Of a stretch of 64,000 bases of DNA, positions 34,429 to 44,714 are shown in pieces. Each line of letters opens with the position of its first letter. Position 1 is the first letter of the stretch. This DNA comes from Nectonema munidae. Taxonomy: Eukaryota > Nematomorpha > Nectonematoida > Nectonematidae. The notes under the pieces were generated by a model. It did not search any database, had not been told where the DNA came from, and saw only the letters and a list, made by a program, of their open reading frames with translations. The stretch covers positions 1 to 64,000 of the forward strand of contig JAUIRK010000521.1 of the NCBI GenBank assembly GCA_030549495.1. The letters run 5' to 3'. The translations under genes were made by a program, and so were the position numbers.

Positions 34429-36943
34429 CAGTGTTTCCCAACCTTTTTTAACTTTGCACCCCTAAAAAATTTCAACTATGATATCGCACCCCCAAAAAAT
34501 TTTATTATAATATAGGACCCCATATTTATGATCTCATTAAATTAAAACGTGTTCAATTGAAATAAAAAGAAGTACTGTTTACTTTGAATTAGAAAAAAAG
34601 AAATCAAAAATGCATATGTTAAAAAAAGTTTACTTTTCAAAAAATTTTATTTTTAAATGAGTGAAAATAAAAATTTCTTTTTAAAATTAATGACTTTTTT
34701 GTTGTTGCTTTTTATTTACCAACTCTTCAAAATTAGGGCATATATCACTGATAGCAAGACGTAAATCAGCTTGTGGATTCAAACGGTTTCTGGATTTTGT
34801 TTTTAAATGAAGAAGAGCGCTAAATCCTATTTCGCATAAGTAAGTTGTTGCAAATGGTATCAGCACATCAAGAGCTTTTTCAGAAAGTTTTGGAAAGAAC
34901 TTTCTGGTTAAACACCAAAATGTTTCTAATGTTGTTTTTTCAAACTCTAATTTTATTGTTCGATTTGAGCGCAATTCTATAAGATCTTCTTTAAGTTCTG
35001 AATTATCTAACATTTTTTCCAAGTCAAAAGAGTATGGATTTATAATCCATTCATCATAATTATCAAGCTTGCCCTGTTCAAAATATTTATCAAATGACAA
35101 AGACAATGTTTCAAGGTGTGTCACAATTTCTTTGTTAACATTAGAAAGCAAACTTGATGTTTCATTTTCATTAAGAAGCTCTTCAAGAAAAGGAAAGTTA
35201 GAAAAATTAGCACTTTTTACGCGTTGACACCATAATTGCAGTTTTTCTTTGAACGCATTTAGCTTTTCATAACATTTTAAAATGTTAATATTTCTGCCTT
35301 GAAGTGACAAACTTAAATCGTTCATTCTGGCAAAAATATCCGCCAAATATGCAAGCATTTGATCAAACTCTTGCGAGTTTAATTCTTCAAAAAGTTTGCT
35401 TTGTGATTCATGTAAAAATAATTTAATTTCCTTTCTTAGTTCAAAAAATCGAGTTAAAATTTTTCCACGTGAGAGCCATCGAACCTCTGTATGATATAAT
35501 AAAACTGAATGTTCACTTTCAAATTCTTCACAAAGCATTCGAAAGAGGCGATGATTTGTTGCACGACCTCGTATCCAGTTAATCACTTTCACAGTTTTAT
35601 CTAAAACTGTTTTTAAAACTGCGGGTAGTGTTTTTGATGCTAAAGCATGGCGATGGAGAAGACAATGAGTACCTTGCAAATGAGGAATCTCTTTTTTCAT
35701 TAAAGTTATAAATCCAGATTTATTACCAAGCATAGAAGGTGCACCGTCGGTGCAAACAGATCCAATTATTTGAAGATTTAAATTATGTTTCTCGAAAAAG
35801 TTTTTTACCAGCTGAAAAACATCTTTTGCTCGAGTTGTTGATATTAATTGCTCACAAAAAAGAAAATTTTCTTTAACACATTCTTCATGAACATACCTTA
35901 CAAGAGCAATAAGTTGACTACAATTAGAAACGTCTGTAGTCTCATCTAACTGAAGGGAAATTTTCAATGAGCTAGATTTAATCTGTAATATGAGTTGCTG
36001 CAAAACATTTTCACTTAAATCTAAAATTCGACTCTGAATAACATTATTTGACAAGGAAACTGAACTAAGTTTGTTTTTTGCATCTTTGCCAAGTATAACT
36101 TCAACCATCTCTAAAGCACAAGGTTTAACAAGCTCTTCAGCTATAGTATGAGGTTTTTTAGATTTTGCTATTCTAAAAGCAACTTTATAAGAAGCAAGAA
36201 GTAAGGGTTTTTCAACAATAACAAAGCCCAACTTGGGCAAAGTCACTCTCGAGTCAAAACGAGCTCTTTTAACCTGTAGAGATTTTTCATCTTGTCCAAC
36301 AACATTAGCTCCACCATGTTTATTAATAAAATGTTCTTTAAGTTTAGATGGCTTTAAATTTGCATTAGAAAAAATAGCTTGGCAGACAATGCATTGAGGT
36401 CTTTGTGAACTTAAGTTCTCATTGCAAGTAAAGCCAAAACAAACATATTCGTCTTTCCATTTTCTAACTTTTGACATGAGTCAATACTTTATATTAGGCT
36501 GAGTTTGTAAAAAAAATTGAAAACTTAATTAAAACAAGCTGAAAAAATCTAAAACAATAATATATAAAAATTAAAAAACTTAAAAACGTTTAAAATTTTT
36601 TGTTAATAAAGAAAAAGTATGAGTGCAGACATAGTAATTTACACAATCCTTGTAAAAAAATAAAAAATACTAAAAAACAAAAAATAAATAAAAAACAAAA
36701 AAAATTATTTTTATGTATTTCAGATCAACTAAGTAATAAAACAATTCAAATTTTCGGAAAAAAACTATTTTTTTACATTTTTAAAACTAAGACAAGAAAG
36801 CACTAAAATAAATTAAAAGAAATTTTTAATTAAAATTAATAAAAACAGTTTTTTATAATTAAAATTTTAGTTGAGCTTCGCACCCCTTCAAGGGTAGCTT
36901 CGCACCCCTAGGGGTGCGAGCACCCCTGGTTGGGAACCCCTGA
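34429..36943 (-). mobile_element. Apparently intact hAT transposon (hAT-1)
   Basis: A 2515 bp element with perfect 8 bp target duplications ATTTAGTG (34421-34428, 36944-36951) and terminal repeats CAGTGTTTCCCAACC / GGTTGGGAACCCCTG (two mismatches), followed at both ends by subterminal CACCCC-rich sequence. The 8 bp duplication and CAG-CTG ends define hAT. It carries one uninterrupted transposase ORF. It sits inside the decayed LINE, so it is younger than the LINE. Confidence 0.92.
34687..36477 (-). CDS. hAT transposase, ZBED5-like, full length
   Basis: A 596-residue transposase on the minus strand with no frame break. It has an N-terminal BED-type zinc finger (C29, C32, H49, H54), the block KKPHTIAEELVKPC (108-120), first catalytic Asp D178 in LQLDETTD, second Asp D244 in CTDGAPSM, C272/H275 in HCLLHRHAL, the EVRWLSRG motif (331-338) and a C-terminal dimerisation region with PFATTYLCEIGFSAL (541-555), whose E549 is placed like the third acidic residue. 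These mark the Buster/ZBED5 branch of hAT. The protein would bind the element ends and excise and insert the element at 8 bp targets. Length and all motifs are as expected for an active enzyme. Whether it is expressed cannot be told; no TATA or poly(A) signal was identified with certainty. Confidence 0.92.
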   Translation of the reverse strand: MSKVRKWKDEYVCFGFTCNENLSSQRPQCIVCQAIFSNANLKPSKLKEHFINKHGGANVVGQDEKSLQVKRARFDSRVTLPKLGFVIVEKPLLLASYKVAFRIAKSKKPHTIAEELVKPCALEMVEVILGKDAKNKLSSVSLSNNVIQSRILDLSENVLQQLILQIKSSSLKISLQLDETTDVSNCSQLIALVRYVHEECVKENFLFCEQLISTTRAKDVFQLVKNFFEKHNLNLQIIGSVCTDGAPSMLGNKSGFITLMKKEIPHLQGTHCLLHRHALASKTLPAVLKTVLDKTVKVINWIRGRATNHRLFRMLCEEFESEHSVLLYHTEVRWLSRGKILTRFFELRKEIKLFLHESQSKLFEELNSQEFDQMLAYLADIFARMNDLSLSLQGRNINILKCYEKLNAFKEKLQLWCQRVKSANFSNFPFLEELLNENETSSLLSNVNKEIVTHLETLSLSFDKYFEQGKLDNYDEWIINPYSFDLEKMLDNSELKEDLIELRSNRTIKLEFEKTTLETFWCLTRKFFPKLSEKALDVLIPFATTYLCEIGFSALLHLKTKSRNRLNPQADLRLAISDICPNFEELVNKKQQQKSH

Positions 36944-36985
36944 TTTAGTGGAATAAAAATGTTGTCCAAGAGTGTGGAACTAGAG

Positions 36986-39649
36986 CAGTGGTTCTTAACC
37001 TTTTTGTCATTGTGACCCCCTTTAAAAATTAAAAATTTGCTGTGACCCCCTTTAAGTTTTTTTTACTTATTTTTACTATATGTTTTGTTAAAACATCATA
37101 TTCTTAATAAAACTTTTTTAACTGAATGATTTTATAAATAAACAATTATATTTTATTAAGTTCTTTATTTTGACTTTATTGAATACCCATGACCTATTTT
37201 TAGCATAACAACACACACACACACACAACATGCACACTAACTTTCTTTTTCAGTAAGAAAAAATGTTTTCTTGTTCTTTAATAAAAATAAAAAAGACAAA
37301 AATTTATTTAAAAACAATACTAAATATATATATTAATGAGAAGGTTGGTACTGTTTATCAGATAAAATTTTTTCAAAACACGGCACAATGTTTGATAAGC
37401 AACATCTCATGTCCGTATCAATAACACGTTTATTACGTGAACTTGTTTTTAAGCTCATCATGGCACAAAATCCTGTCTCGCAGCGATAAGTTGAAGGGGA
37501 CTGTAATAAAATTGCATGGCACGTTTCGAAAGAACAGGGTAAACAGTTTCCAATTTTGCCCAAAACTTTGCAAGTGATTGTTCGTTGAAATCAAGTTTAA
37601 GTTGAATGTTTTCTCGAATTTGGAGAAACTCAATCTTAGCAGAGATATCACTATTCTCAATTGCACTTTCGCTCATCGAAAAAGGTATAAATATCCAAGC
37701 ATCATTAAAACGATTCTTTATATTTGGAAAATATTCGTTAATTGCTTGGTTGACATGTGCAAGGTGAGCTAATATTTCATCACAAAAAGTACATTCTTTT
37801 TTGGTTGAAGAACTTAGAAAAGAAGTCATTTGAGGAAAAAAGCTCATTTCATTATTTTTAATCTGAATTTAGATTGAAAACCTGCTATTTTATCTAAAAT
37901 AATATGAGAAAAGGAAAGATTTCCTTGGAGATAGGTACTTATTGAATTCATTTCAGTAAAAAAATCTGCAAGGTAGGCAACTTTGGATAGAAAAACTTCA
38001 TCTTTCATTTTAATTAAAAAAAAATTTTCTTTAGATTTAGAAGACCCTTGTTCTAATAATGTTAATAGCGGTTCTCGAAGGTGAAAAAATCTATTTAATA
38101 CGTTACCTCTCGAGAGCCAACGAACTTCTTTTTGCAGAAGAAGAACTGAAAAATTCATACCAATTTCTTCACACATATTTTTAAAAATTCTCGAAGTTGT
38201 AGCATTTTTTCTAATATGATTTACAATCTTGACAACTAAATCCAAAACTTCTCGAAGAGATGGCGGAAGAGTTTTCATCGCTAAAGCATAGCGGTGAATC
38301 ATGCAGTGAGTGAAAGAGATGTGGGGTGCGGTTATTTTAACGAGAGCTTTAAACCCAGATTTATAGCCAATCATTGATGGAGCCCCGTCAGTACATACTT
38401 CAACAAGCGTTTTCCAGCTTAAACTATGTTTTGCTAAAAATCTTTCAAGAATTTTGAAAACGTCTTCTCCACGAGCTGTGGTACTTAATGGCTCAGAAAA
38501 CAAGTATTCTTCTTTTAAAGCTTGTTCTTCAAAATATCGATCATAAACCAAAAGTTTGGAGCATGATGAAACATCTGTTGACTCATCAAGTTGCAAAGAA
38601 TAAAAAGAACTAGCCTTCACTGCATTTACTGTTTGTATTAGTGTATCTTCACTCATATCAAAAATACGCTTTCTGATAGTGTCATTTGAAAGAGAAATTG
38701 ATTTTAATTCTTCTGCTTGTTTTTGCCCAAGAAGAGATGAAACTGCTTCTAAGATACAAGGTTTTATCAATTCCTCACCAATAGTATGAGGTTTCTTAGC
38801 TTTTGCAATGTTCAATGCAATTTAAAAGATGCTTTTAGAGCGGCTCTACTTTGCACAGCCAAGTGCCCAGTTGAATCTATCCGGCTTGCTTTTAAAGATG
38901 TTTCTTTTTGTTTAAAATAATTTAAACTTTTACCAGCGTGTTGGGTATGAACAGTTTCGAAGTGTTGCTTCAATTTACTTGGCTTCATACTTTCATGGCT
39001 TAAAACTTTACTACAAATAACACATTGGGGTTTAACAACTGAGTTTTGAATAATACTTGTAAAACCAAATTTGAGAAAAGCTTCATTATATGTGCGTTTT
39101 TTTTAGCAGACATTAAAACTGAGAAAAATATAAGTGAAATTATTGCAACAATCAAACGCTTGAAAATACTACGTAGCAAAGTTATGAAAAAACTTCAAAG
39201 TATACTCTTCTTTCTTTTATTATTATCATTGTTGTATGCATGTGCAATATGATTTCATTTCAACTGATATTAAATAACAATGATAAAACAATATTTATGA
39301 TTGATGTAATTTGATAAAGTCAAAATGGAAAGAGAAATTACAGCCGTATGTGATATGTGTTAGGAAAATTATATAGAGCAAACGCATGAAGAAAAGAAGC
39401 AATTTAAGATGACAAAAATGTGTTTTGACGACTGCATATGGAGGATTAGAAAAATACTGACTAATTTCTAATACATTTATTATAAGAAATTTACATCCTG
39501 CTTTTGCGTAGAGAAAAAATGCTTGAATGTACCTTTTATCATTATCACAAAACGACTAATAAAAACAATTTTTAATCCGGTTTTCATTACCCCTCTAAGA
39601 ATTTAAAATTACCCCTAATGGGGTCACGACCCCAGGTTAAGAACCACTG
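36986..39649 (-). mobile_element. Second ZBED5-like hAT (hAT-2), broken transposase
   Basis: A 2664 bp element with perfect 8 bp duplications AACTAGAG (36978-36985, 39650-39657) and 15 bp perfect terminal repeats CAGTGGTTCTTAACC. It lies 42 bp from hAT-1, in the same orientation, in the same LINE. The flanks and ends are well kept although the coding region is disrupted. A CA microsatellite is at 37211-37226. Confidence 0.92.
37333..39112 (-). pseudogene. Broken ZBED5-like hAT transposase of hAT-2
   Basis: The order of blocks parallels hAT-1. It starts near 39112 with MSAKK, then after a frameshift reads a BED finger (PQCVICSKVLS then KLKQHFETVH). Another frameshift near 38817 precedes the long open part 37844-38815 (AKKPHTIGEELIKPC, LQLDESTDVS, VCTDGAPSMIG, CMIHRYALAMK, EVRWLSRGNV). 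Further shifts near 37850 and 37560 lead into 37458-37847 and 37333-37563, which ends with the dimerisation block (TYRCETGFCAMMSLK). Four frame breaks can be counted by comparison with hAT-1. All catalytic motifs are still readable, so inactivation looks fairly recent. It cannot make its own transposase, but its intact ends might be acted on by the product of a relative. Confidence 0.85.
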
Positions 39650-40189
39650 AACTAGAGGGACAAGTATGAGTGGTAATTGTAGGGAAGTATGCATTTGAAA
39701 TCACAACAGTAAAAAAGTTAGGAATACAACTACGATTTTTGAAATTTAAAAGATTGAAGTCAAAATCTCTTAATAGAAAATTTTGAGCATATGATAGATT
39801 TTTGAAATATTCATCGAGTTGAGTGTTAACCCTATTAGTGCTGGGGCGTAAAACGCCCCCCCCCCCTTAACTAAAAAATTTATTGTAGAAAATTGGCTGA
39901 ATCATATCCCTTCAAATTTTGTGACTTTTCCTAAAATCGCTAGCTGATTCTTTTGAAACCATTTTCATGGTAGTTGAAGGACCCTTTCATGTCCAAAACT
40001 GTCAATCAAAATCAAAAATTAAAATTTTTCAGCAAAATTTTGACATTATCTGTACTTAATCTTATAACTTAGGATCTATATTATATAATACCGCCTCAAT
40101 GGCTGTTCGGTTATTCCAAGTGACCGACGTTGGACCTTTGCAGCCAGGCTTCAGCCCTCTAACAGGTTCCAGAACTTCGAAGAGCCCTG

Positions 40190-41227
40190 TAGCGGGTTAG
40201 AGGCTTTTGTGATGCTTGTGACTTTCCTAGATGTGGTTTCGCCGAGCTTTTTCCTAATGAGTTTTTGTATTCGATTGATGAGATTCTTTGTCTCGGCGTC
40301 CCTAGTGTGAATGTATTTTCTATAGTATATTTCTATAAATTTACTAACGAACTTCTTGAGTTGATAAATAAAAGGAACAAAATTTTTCATAAATTGAAAA
40401 AAGCAAAGAGCGTAAAATTAAGAGCTGAGTTTCTTTTCTTAAGAAATCAAGTGAAGTATCTGATTAAAAGTTTGAAAAGAGAATTTTTTGAGAAAATTTT
40501 CAAGAACAAAAATGATACAAAGCTTACTTGGAAATGTATAAACTCTATTGTAAAAGCGAAAGCTAAGCCGAATCTCTTTTATATAAATATCAACGATAAT
40601 ATCATCAGCGACAGTTCTACAGTTAGTAATCTATTTAGCGATCATTTTGAAAAAAAATTTAACCACGATTTCGTTCATGACGTAAACGCTGTGTCTTTTG
40701 AATCAACAGCTTGTACTTTTTACTTGCAAGAGGTATCTCTTAATGATGTTATTTTGTCGTTCAAGTCTCTAAAGTCTAGCCGTAGTGAAGACATTTTTGG
40801 ATTGTCCGTTTATGATTTGAAAAAAGTTGAAAACTATATTTCTTTGCCTTTAACGAAAGCATTCAATTATTGTATTGAAAAAAATCTTTTTCCTGATATT
40901 TTAAAAAATACTAAAGTTATACCTGTTCATAAGAAAGGAGAAACAGACAATCTAGCCAACTATAGACCAATATCGATTGTTACATCAATATCGAAAATAT
41001 TTGAAAAAATTATTTATACTCAATTATATACTTATCTCACCTTCAATTCTCTCCTTTCCCCATTTCAATTTGGCTTCAAAAGACAATCCTCTACAGAGTT
41101 GTTGCATACTTATTTTTTGAACAGGGTGATCGATTCGCTTGAACAAAAGAAACAGGTTTGCTCGATTTTCTTAGATCTCAGTCATGCTTTTGACTCTATA
41201 CCTCATAGCCTTCTTTTATACAAGTAA
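40190..41227 (+). pseudogene. LINE reverse transcriptase, truncated at the first catalytic motif
   Basis: One open frame of over 320 codons on the plus strand (open upstream of 40265, where the codon is TTG). It contains a linker with LKREFFEKIF, then PVHKKGETDN, NYRPISIVTSISKIFEKII, SPFQFGFKRQSSTELLH and CSIFLDLSHAFDSIPHS, i.e. reverse transcriptase motifs up to the first catalytic Asp of a CR1/Jockey-type LINE. It is cut abruptly at 41222, where array-B repeat begins, so the YADD motif and C-terminus are missing. The long open frame suggests it is younger than the LINE at 32815-44340, whose RT is a close relative. Confidence 0.85.
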
Positions 41228-41640
41228 ACCGCAAATTTGATTAACACTTATAGGTATTTTCAAATCCTAAATGTAAAAAATGAGTCCAGAAATGAAAACA
41301 ACATGATCGATTTGGTATAAAAAATATATTTTATGTAAAATGTGAAGGAATGTTTTTGGAGACAATTTTTAGAAATAAACCGCAATTTTGATGAACACTT
41401 ATAGGTATTTTCAAATCCGAAATGTAAAAAATGAGTCCAGAAATGAAACCAGTATGGCCGATTTAGTATAAATCATATATTTTATGTAAAATTTAAAGGA
41501 ATATTTTATTAGATATATTTCTGATCAATCAAAATTTTGATTGACATTTTCTAAAAAGTAGCCATGATTATTGAAAAAATTAAATATATAACGTGTTATG
41601 CTTTCAAAACTGTATATAATTATAAAATTTCAAGGTAGTA
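41222..41640 (-). repeat. Array-B units, inverted copy
   Basis: The reverse complement matches 31480-31790, with two 150 bp units sharing AACCGCAAATTTGATTAAC and ATGAGTCCAGAAATGAAA, followed by the flank ATCAATCAAAATTTTGATTG and ATAATCATGG. This links the nested element to the same repeat family as the large one. Confidence 0.8.
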
Positions 41641-41665
41641 TATAGTATACACCCTAAGTTATAAG

Positions 41666-43978
41666 CAGGGCAAGGAAAAATTGACCTAAAAAACTTTTAA
41701 AAATTGACCTTATTTTTTAAAAAGTTGACTTTTTACTCAAAAAAGTTGACCTTGAATTTTTTTTGAAAGTAACATACGTTTACAAAAATGATTGTAAAGC
41801 TGTAAAAAATTTATTGAAATTTCACTGATTCATAGTCATTATTATTTTTTGAATTATAATAAAATATCATATACTTGAAAATATTTTCGTCTTTAAAATT
41901 TCGGTCTTTTTCCAGTAGTTTTTTTAATTTAGAAAACGAACGTTCAACTTCAGAAGTAGTTGCTTGACAGTCCTGTAGCTTCAAATATGTGCTTGGTGAA
42001 ATTTCACAATTTTTCATTTCTATTATTTCTTTTATTTGATTTTGATTGAAACGTCTTTCAAAATATTCCTTAATTTTGCATTCATCTTCACAAAAATTAA
42101 TTTTGTTAAAAGAATTGTAAGCATCTTTTATCGAAAATCTAGAGTTTTGAGATTTTTCTACAAAATCAATCAAATCATTGTAGTTTTGCTTTATTGAGAG
42201 TAAATTTTTAGCCAGATCATGATTATTTAAACTTTCTTTAGCCCTCCCTTTTAAACAAAATGCTGTCTTCACTATCGATGTTTTGAACAATTCGTCGAAT
42301 GTTTGGAAGATACTCACAGTAATAAAGAGCACTTTTTAGCCAGCTTGCCCACCTTGTTACAATAGGAGTGGGTGGATATCCAATATCTTTAAAAAGGGAA
42401 CGCCTCCTTTTGTTTTTGATTGTTAAAGCTTTAACCGAAGAAATTAAATCATCAACATTTTTGTAAAAAGCTTTCACTTTTAGAGCACAGTTATGGAGAA
42501 GATGAGAGAAGCATGTCACGTGAAAGAGATTGGGAAATAAAATCTTCAAAGTTTTTCCAGCAGCTACATTATATGTAGCAGCATCTGTTAAAAGCAAACA
42601 AAAGTCGAAGCGTTCAATATCAAACTCTTTAATCACATCATCTACCAATATAGTTAGTTTTTCTGAGTTTAAGTGAGACTCATGAACTACAATTTTGATA
42701 AGATGTGTGACAGTTGAATGATTAAGTTTTCCAAGCAGAACATTTACAAAGATTTTATCTGATAGTTCTGTTTCATCAATCATTAAAAAAATTTGTTGGT
42801 TTTTAATTAAATCTTTGATTTCTCGTAATTTATTTGTCGCCAAGTCGTCTATTGCGTTTCTACAAGTTCTTTCAGATGGTAAAACTTTGCCAATACTTTG
42901 AAATAAAGACTTAATACTTGGATGGTTCAATTTATAAAGAGGAATGTTTGCTTCTAAAAATTCCGTTATCAAAATATTAGTAAAGTATTTATCAGTGATC
43001 TTTACAAAGGATTCAAGACTTTTACTTCTAGAAGCATTATCAAGAATTCTTTTATGCTTTTGCTTTGATCTGTGCTTGTCCACAAAAAGAGTTTTTTCGT
43101 ATTTCACTTCAGTCATGCATAATAGAATACAAAGTACTTTTATCTGTAGAATAAGTGAATTCCTTCGGATATTTGAAAACGAAAGAAGATATTTTTTGAA
43201 AGTTGTTTTTAGCAGTTTTTGGCATGTTTGATTTTATTTTTCAAAAATAACAACAGTTGAAGAAAATTGGACAACAAAAATAAAGTTTCTTATGAAAGAT
43301 TTAAGGAAGTAATTGTTGAAAAAATGAAAGATGAAGAAGCGCACTTATATTCAAAAATTAGTGTTGTTTAACAAGCATATGTTTATCGATCATCCTCAAA
43401 GGTATGCGCAAATTACAAGCACATAAAATATAGGCCTACATGTACAGAACTAGTCATGATGATTATTATATTACAGTATGCAAGCTATAGTAAATATAAC
43501 AAGTTGAAAACAGGAAATAAGCACTGCTGTTTACAGATATCATTTAAATTTAACAGTAAGATGCGAATGCACTCTATATAATAAAAGAACACACCATCTT
43601 TCATTAAAACAAGAATATTAAGGTATGAGGAGTACCTATGTGTCTACTGTAAAAATATGTCTCATTCATAAACAATTTAAAAGCAGAAATAAGAAAAGCC
43701 TTGATAAAAATAACTCTCAATTGATTGAAAGTATTACTCAGTTTCTCTTTTTTAATAAATAAAAAGTTATATACGTTTTTATTATAAGTAAAAATAATTC
43801 AAGTTGTGAAAAAAAATAAAAATTTACTTTATTGACATTATAATAAAAAGTTGACTTTTGTTGACCTATAAATTACTCAACAAAAGATCATTAAAGTTCG
43901 AAATAAAAGAAAAAATTGTTTATGAACATTAACTAAAGCTTACGAAAAAATTGACTTTATTGACTTTTACTTGCCCTG
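41666..43978 (-). mobile_element. Third hAT element (hAT-3, CGGBP1-like)
   Basis: A 2313 bp element with perfect 8 bp duplications GTTATAAG (41658-41665, 43979-43986), ends CAGGGCAAG / CTTGCCCTG, and many GTTGAC/GTCAA words in the subterminal 150 bp at both sides. It lies in the right inverted repeat of the nested piggyBac-type element: removing it restores CCTAAGTTATAAG, as in the left repeat near 40055-40075. Confidence 0.92.
41811..43235 (-). pseudogene. hAT-3 transposase, CGGBP1-like finger, two frame breaks
   Basis: The minus strand starts near 43224 (MPKTAKNNFQKISSFVF), with a finger-like stretch across a frameshift near 43110 (CILLC, then HRSKQKH). The long open part (42238-43116) contains FLMIDETELSD with the first catalytic Asp, CLLLTDAATYNVAAG with the second, and HVTCFSHLLHNCALK with the C-x2-H box. 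A frameshift near 42245 leads into 41811-42240, which ends with the dimerisation motif ATTSEVERSFSKLKKLL. Order and motifs match hAT transposases related to CGGBP1. Two small frame breaks are the only damage seen, so decay is recent. Confidence 0.85.
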
Positions 43979-44344
43979 GTTATAAGGTTAACTGTAGATA
44001 ATATCAAAATTTAGTTGACAATTTTTGATTTTGATTGACAGTTTTGGACATGAAAGGGTCATTCAACCCACATAAAAATGGTATCAAAAGATACAGCTAG
44101 CGATTTAATGAAACGTGACCAAATTTGAAGGAATATAATTCAGCCAATTTTGTAAAATTAATTTTTTAGTGAAGGCTTTTATTCAGTTTTTGCGGTTTAC
44201 GCCCCCGGCACTAATAGGGTGAAAAAATCAAAAAATATTCAACTTTCTGTTCATATTTTGCTAGTTGTGAGATTTGATATACCTCATTCTAAAAGACGAT
44301 GTTACAAAAGTTTAACTATATTTTTGCAATTTGCCTGATATTAA

Positions 44345-44555
44345 ATAATATATTTCTCAAATAATCAAAATCTATAAAACTCGACGATCATATTTTTATA
44401 AAGTCGAATATATTCGACTCTCGTCGCGTTAACCGGTTCATGTGGTTTCAAATTACTTAATGTCATCTGATTTTTCTGAAATTAAATGTGTAATTTTGAA
44501 GTTGAACTGAAAAATATTTAAAACGATTAAATAACCAGCATTGTTTATCTTTGCC
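44345..44555. other. Short AT-rich gap
   Basis: Sequence after the LINE 5' limit. It includes a TTAA-CCGGTTCATGTGG phrase near 44430 and CATCTGATTTTTCTG, both reminiscent of the 120 bp MITEs, but no closed element. Confidence 0.3.
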
Positions 44556-44560
44556 TTCTT

Positions 44561-44710
44561 GGGGGCGTGAGTAAGGTTGGTTAGAAACTAGGTTTCGATA
44601 ACTCAAGGTCTTGGGTTCGATCCCGCATCAAGCCTACTTTCTCATAGTTCGATGCAAGAGGCGCAATTGGGCCATCTCGATGAAAACACCCCACGATACC
44701 TTTACCTTTA
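44561..44710 (+). mobile_element. tRNA-derived SINE, copy 2
   Basis: The head has GTGAGTAAGGTTGGTTAGA (A-box region) and GGGTTCGATCCC (B box, 44613-44624), followed by a body with CTCATAGTTCGATGCAAG and GGGCCATCTCGATG, and a tail of tacctttaccttta. Head and body match the minus-strand copy at 10760-10882. RNA polymerase III transcription from the internal boxes would be expected in an active member. Confidence 0.65.
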
Positions 44711-44714
44711 TATA

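Larger units (their letters stand above)
39830..44219. mobile_element. Nested 4.4 kb piggyBac-type element
   Basis: Left end: TTAA (39826-39829) then CCCTATTAGTGCTGGGGC. Right end: GCACTAATAGGG (to 44219) then TGAA, one change from TTAA. The LINE into which it inserted continues on both sides, so this is one insertion. Inverted repeats of about 250 bp (39830-40085; the right one ends at 44219 and is split by hAT-3) share TAATCTTATAACTTAGG, GACATGAAAGGGTC and ATCGCTAGCTG-like phrases. The outer 16 bp match the large 25.6 kb pair, but the inner sequence differs, so it is a related subfamily. No piggyBac transposase is inside; the cargo is a LINE fragment, array-B units and hAT-3. Confidence 0.8.
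32815..44340 (-). mobile_element. CR1/Jockey-like LINE, split by three insertions
   Basis: Minus-strand LINE sequence can be followed through 44340-44223, 39826-39658, 36977-36952 and 34420-32815, with other elements in the gaps. Going down: an endonuclease part (TQLDEYFKNLSYAQ, then RDFDFNLL, then YFPTITTHT and TLLDNIF), PLPDNFPIFI, a linker, and reverse transcriptase (IPVHKKD-like, then FRRSYSTELFHAYF and FYLSHAFNSL, where the catalytic Asp of the usual FDLSHAFD is lost). The 3' part is 32814-33038. Many stops and frameshifts are present. Its continuity across each gap independently confirms the boundaries of the nested elements. Confidence 0.7.

Noticed and set aside
36600-36806. 68-codon Lys/Asn-rich ORF
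   Set aside because: Lies in the A-rich 5' region of hAT-1, antisense to its transposase; low complexity.
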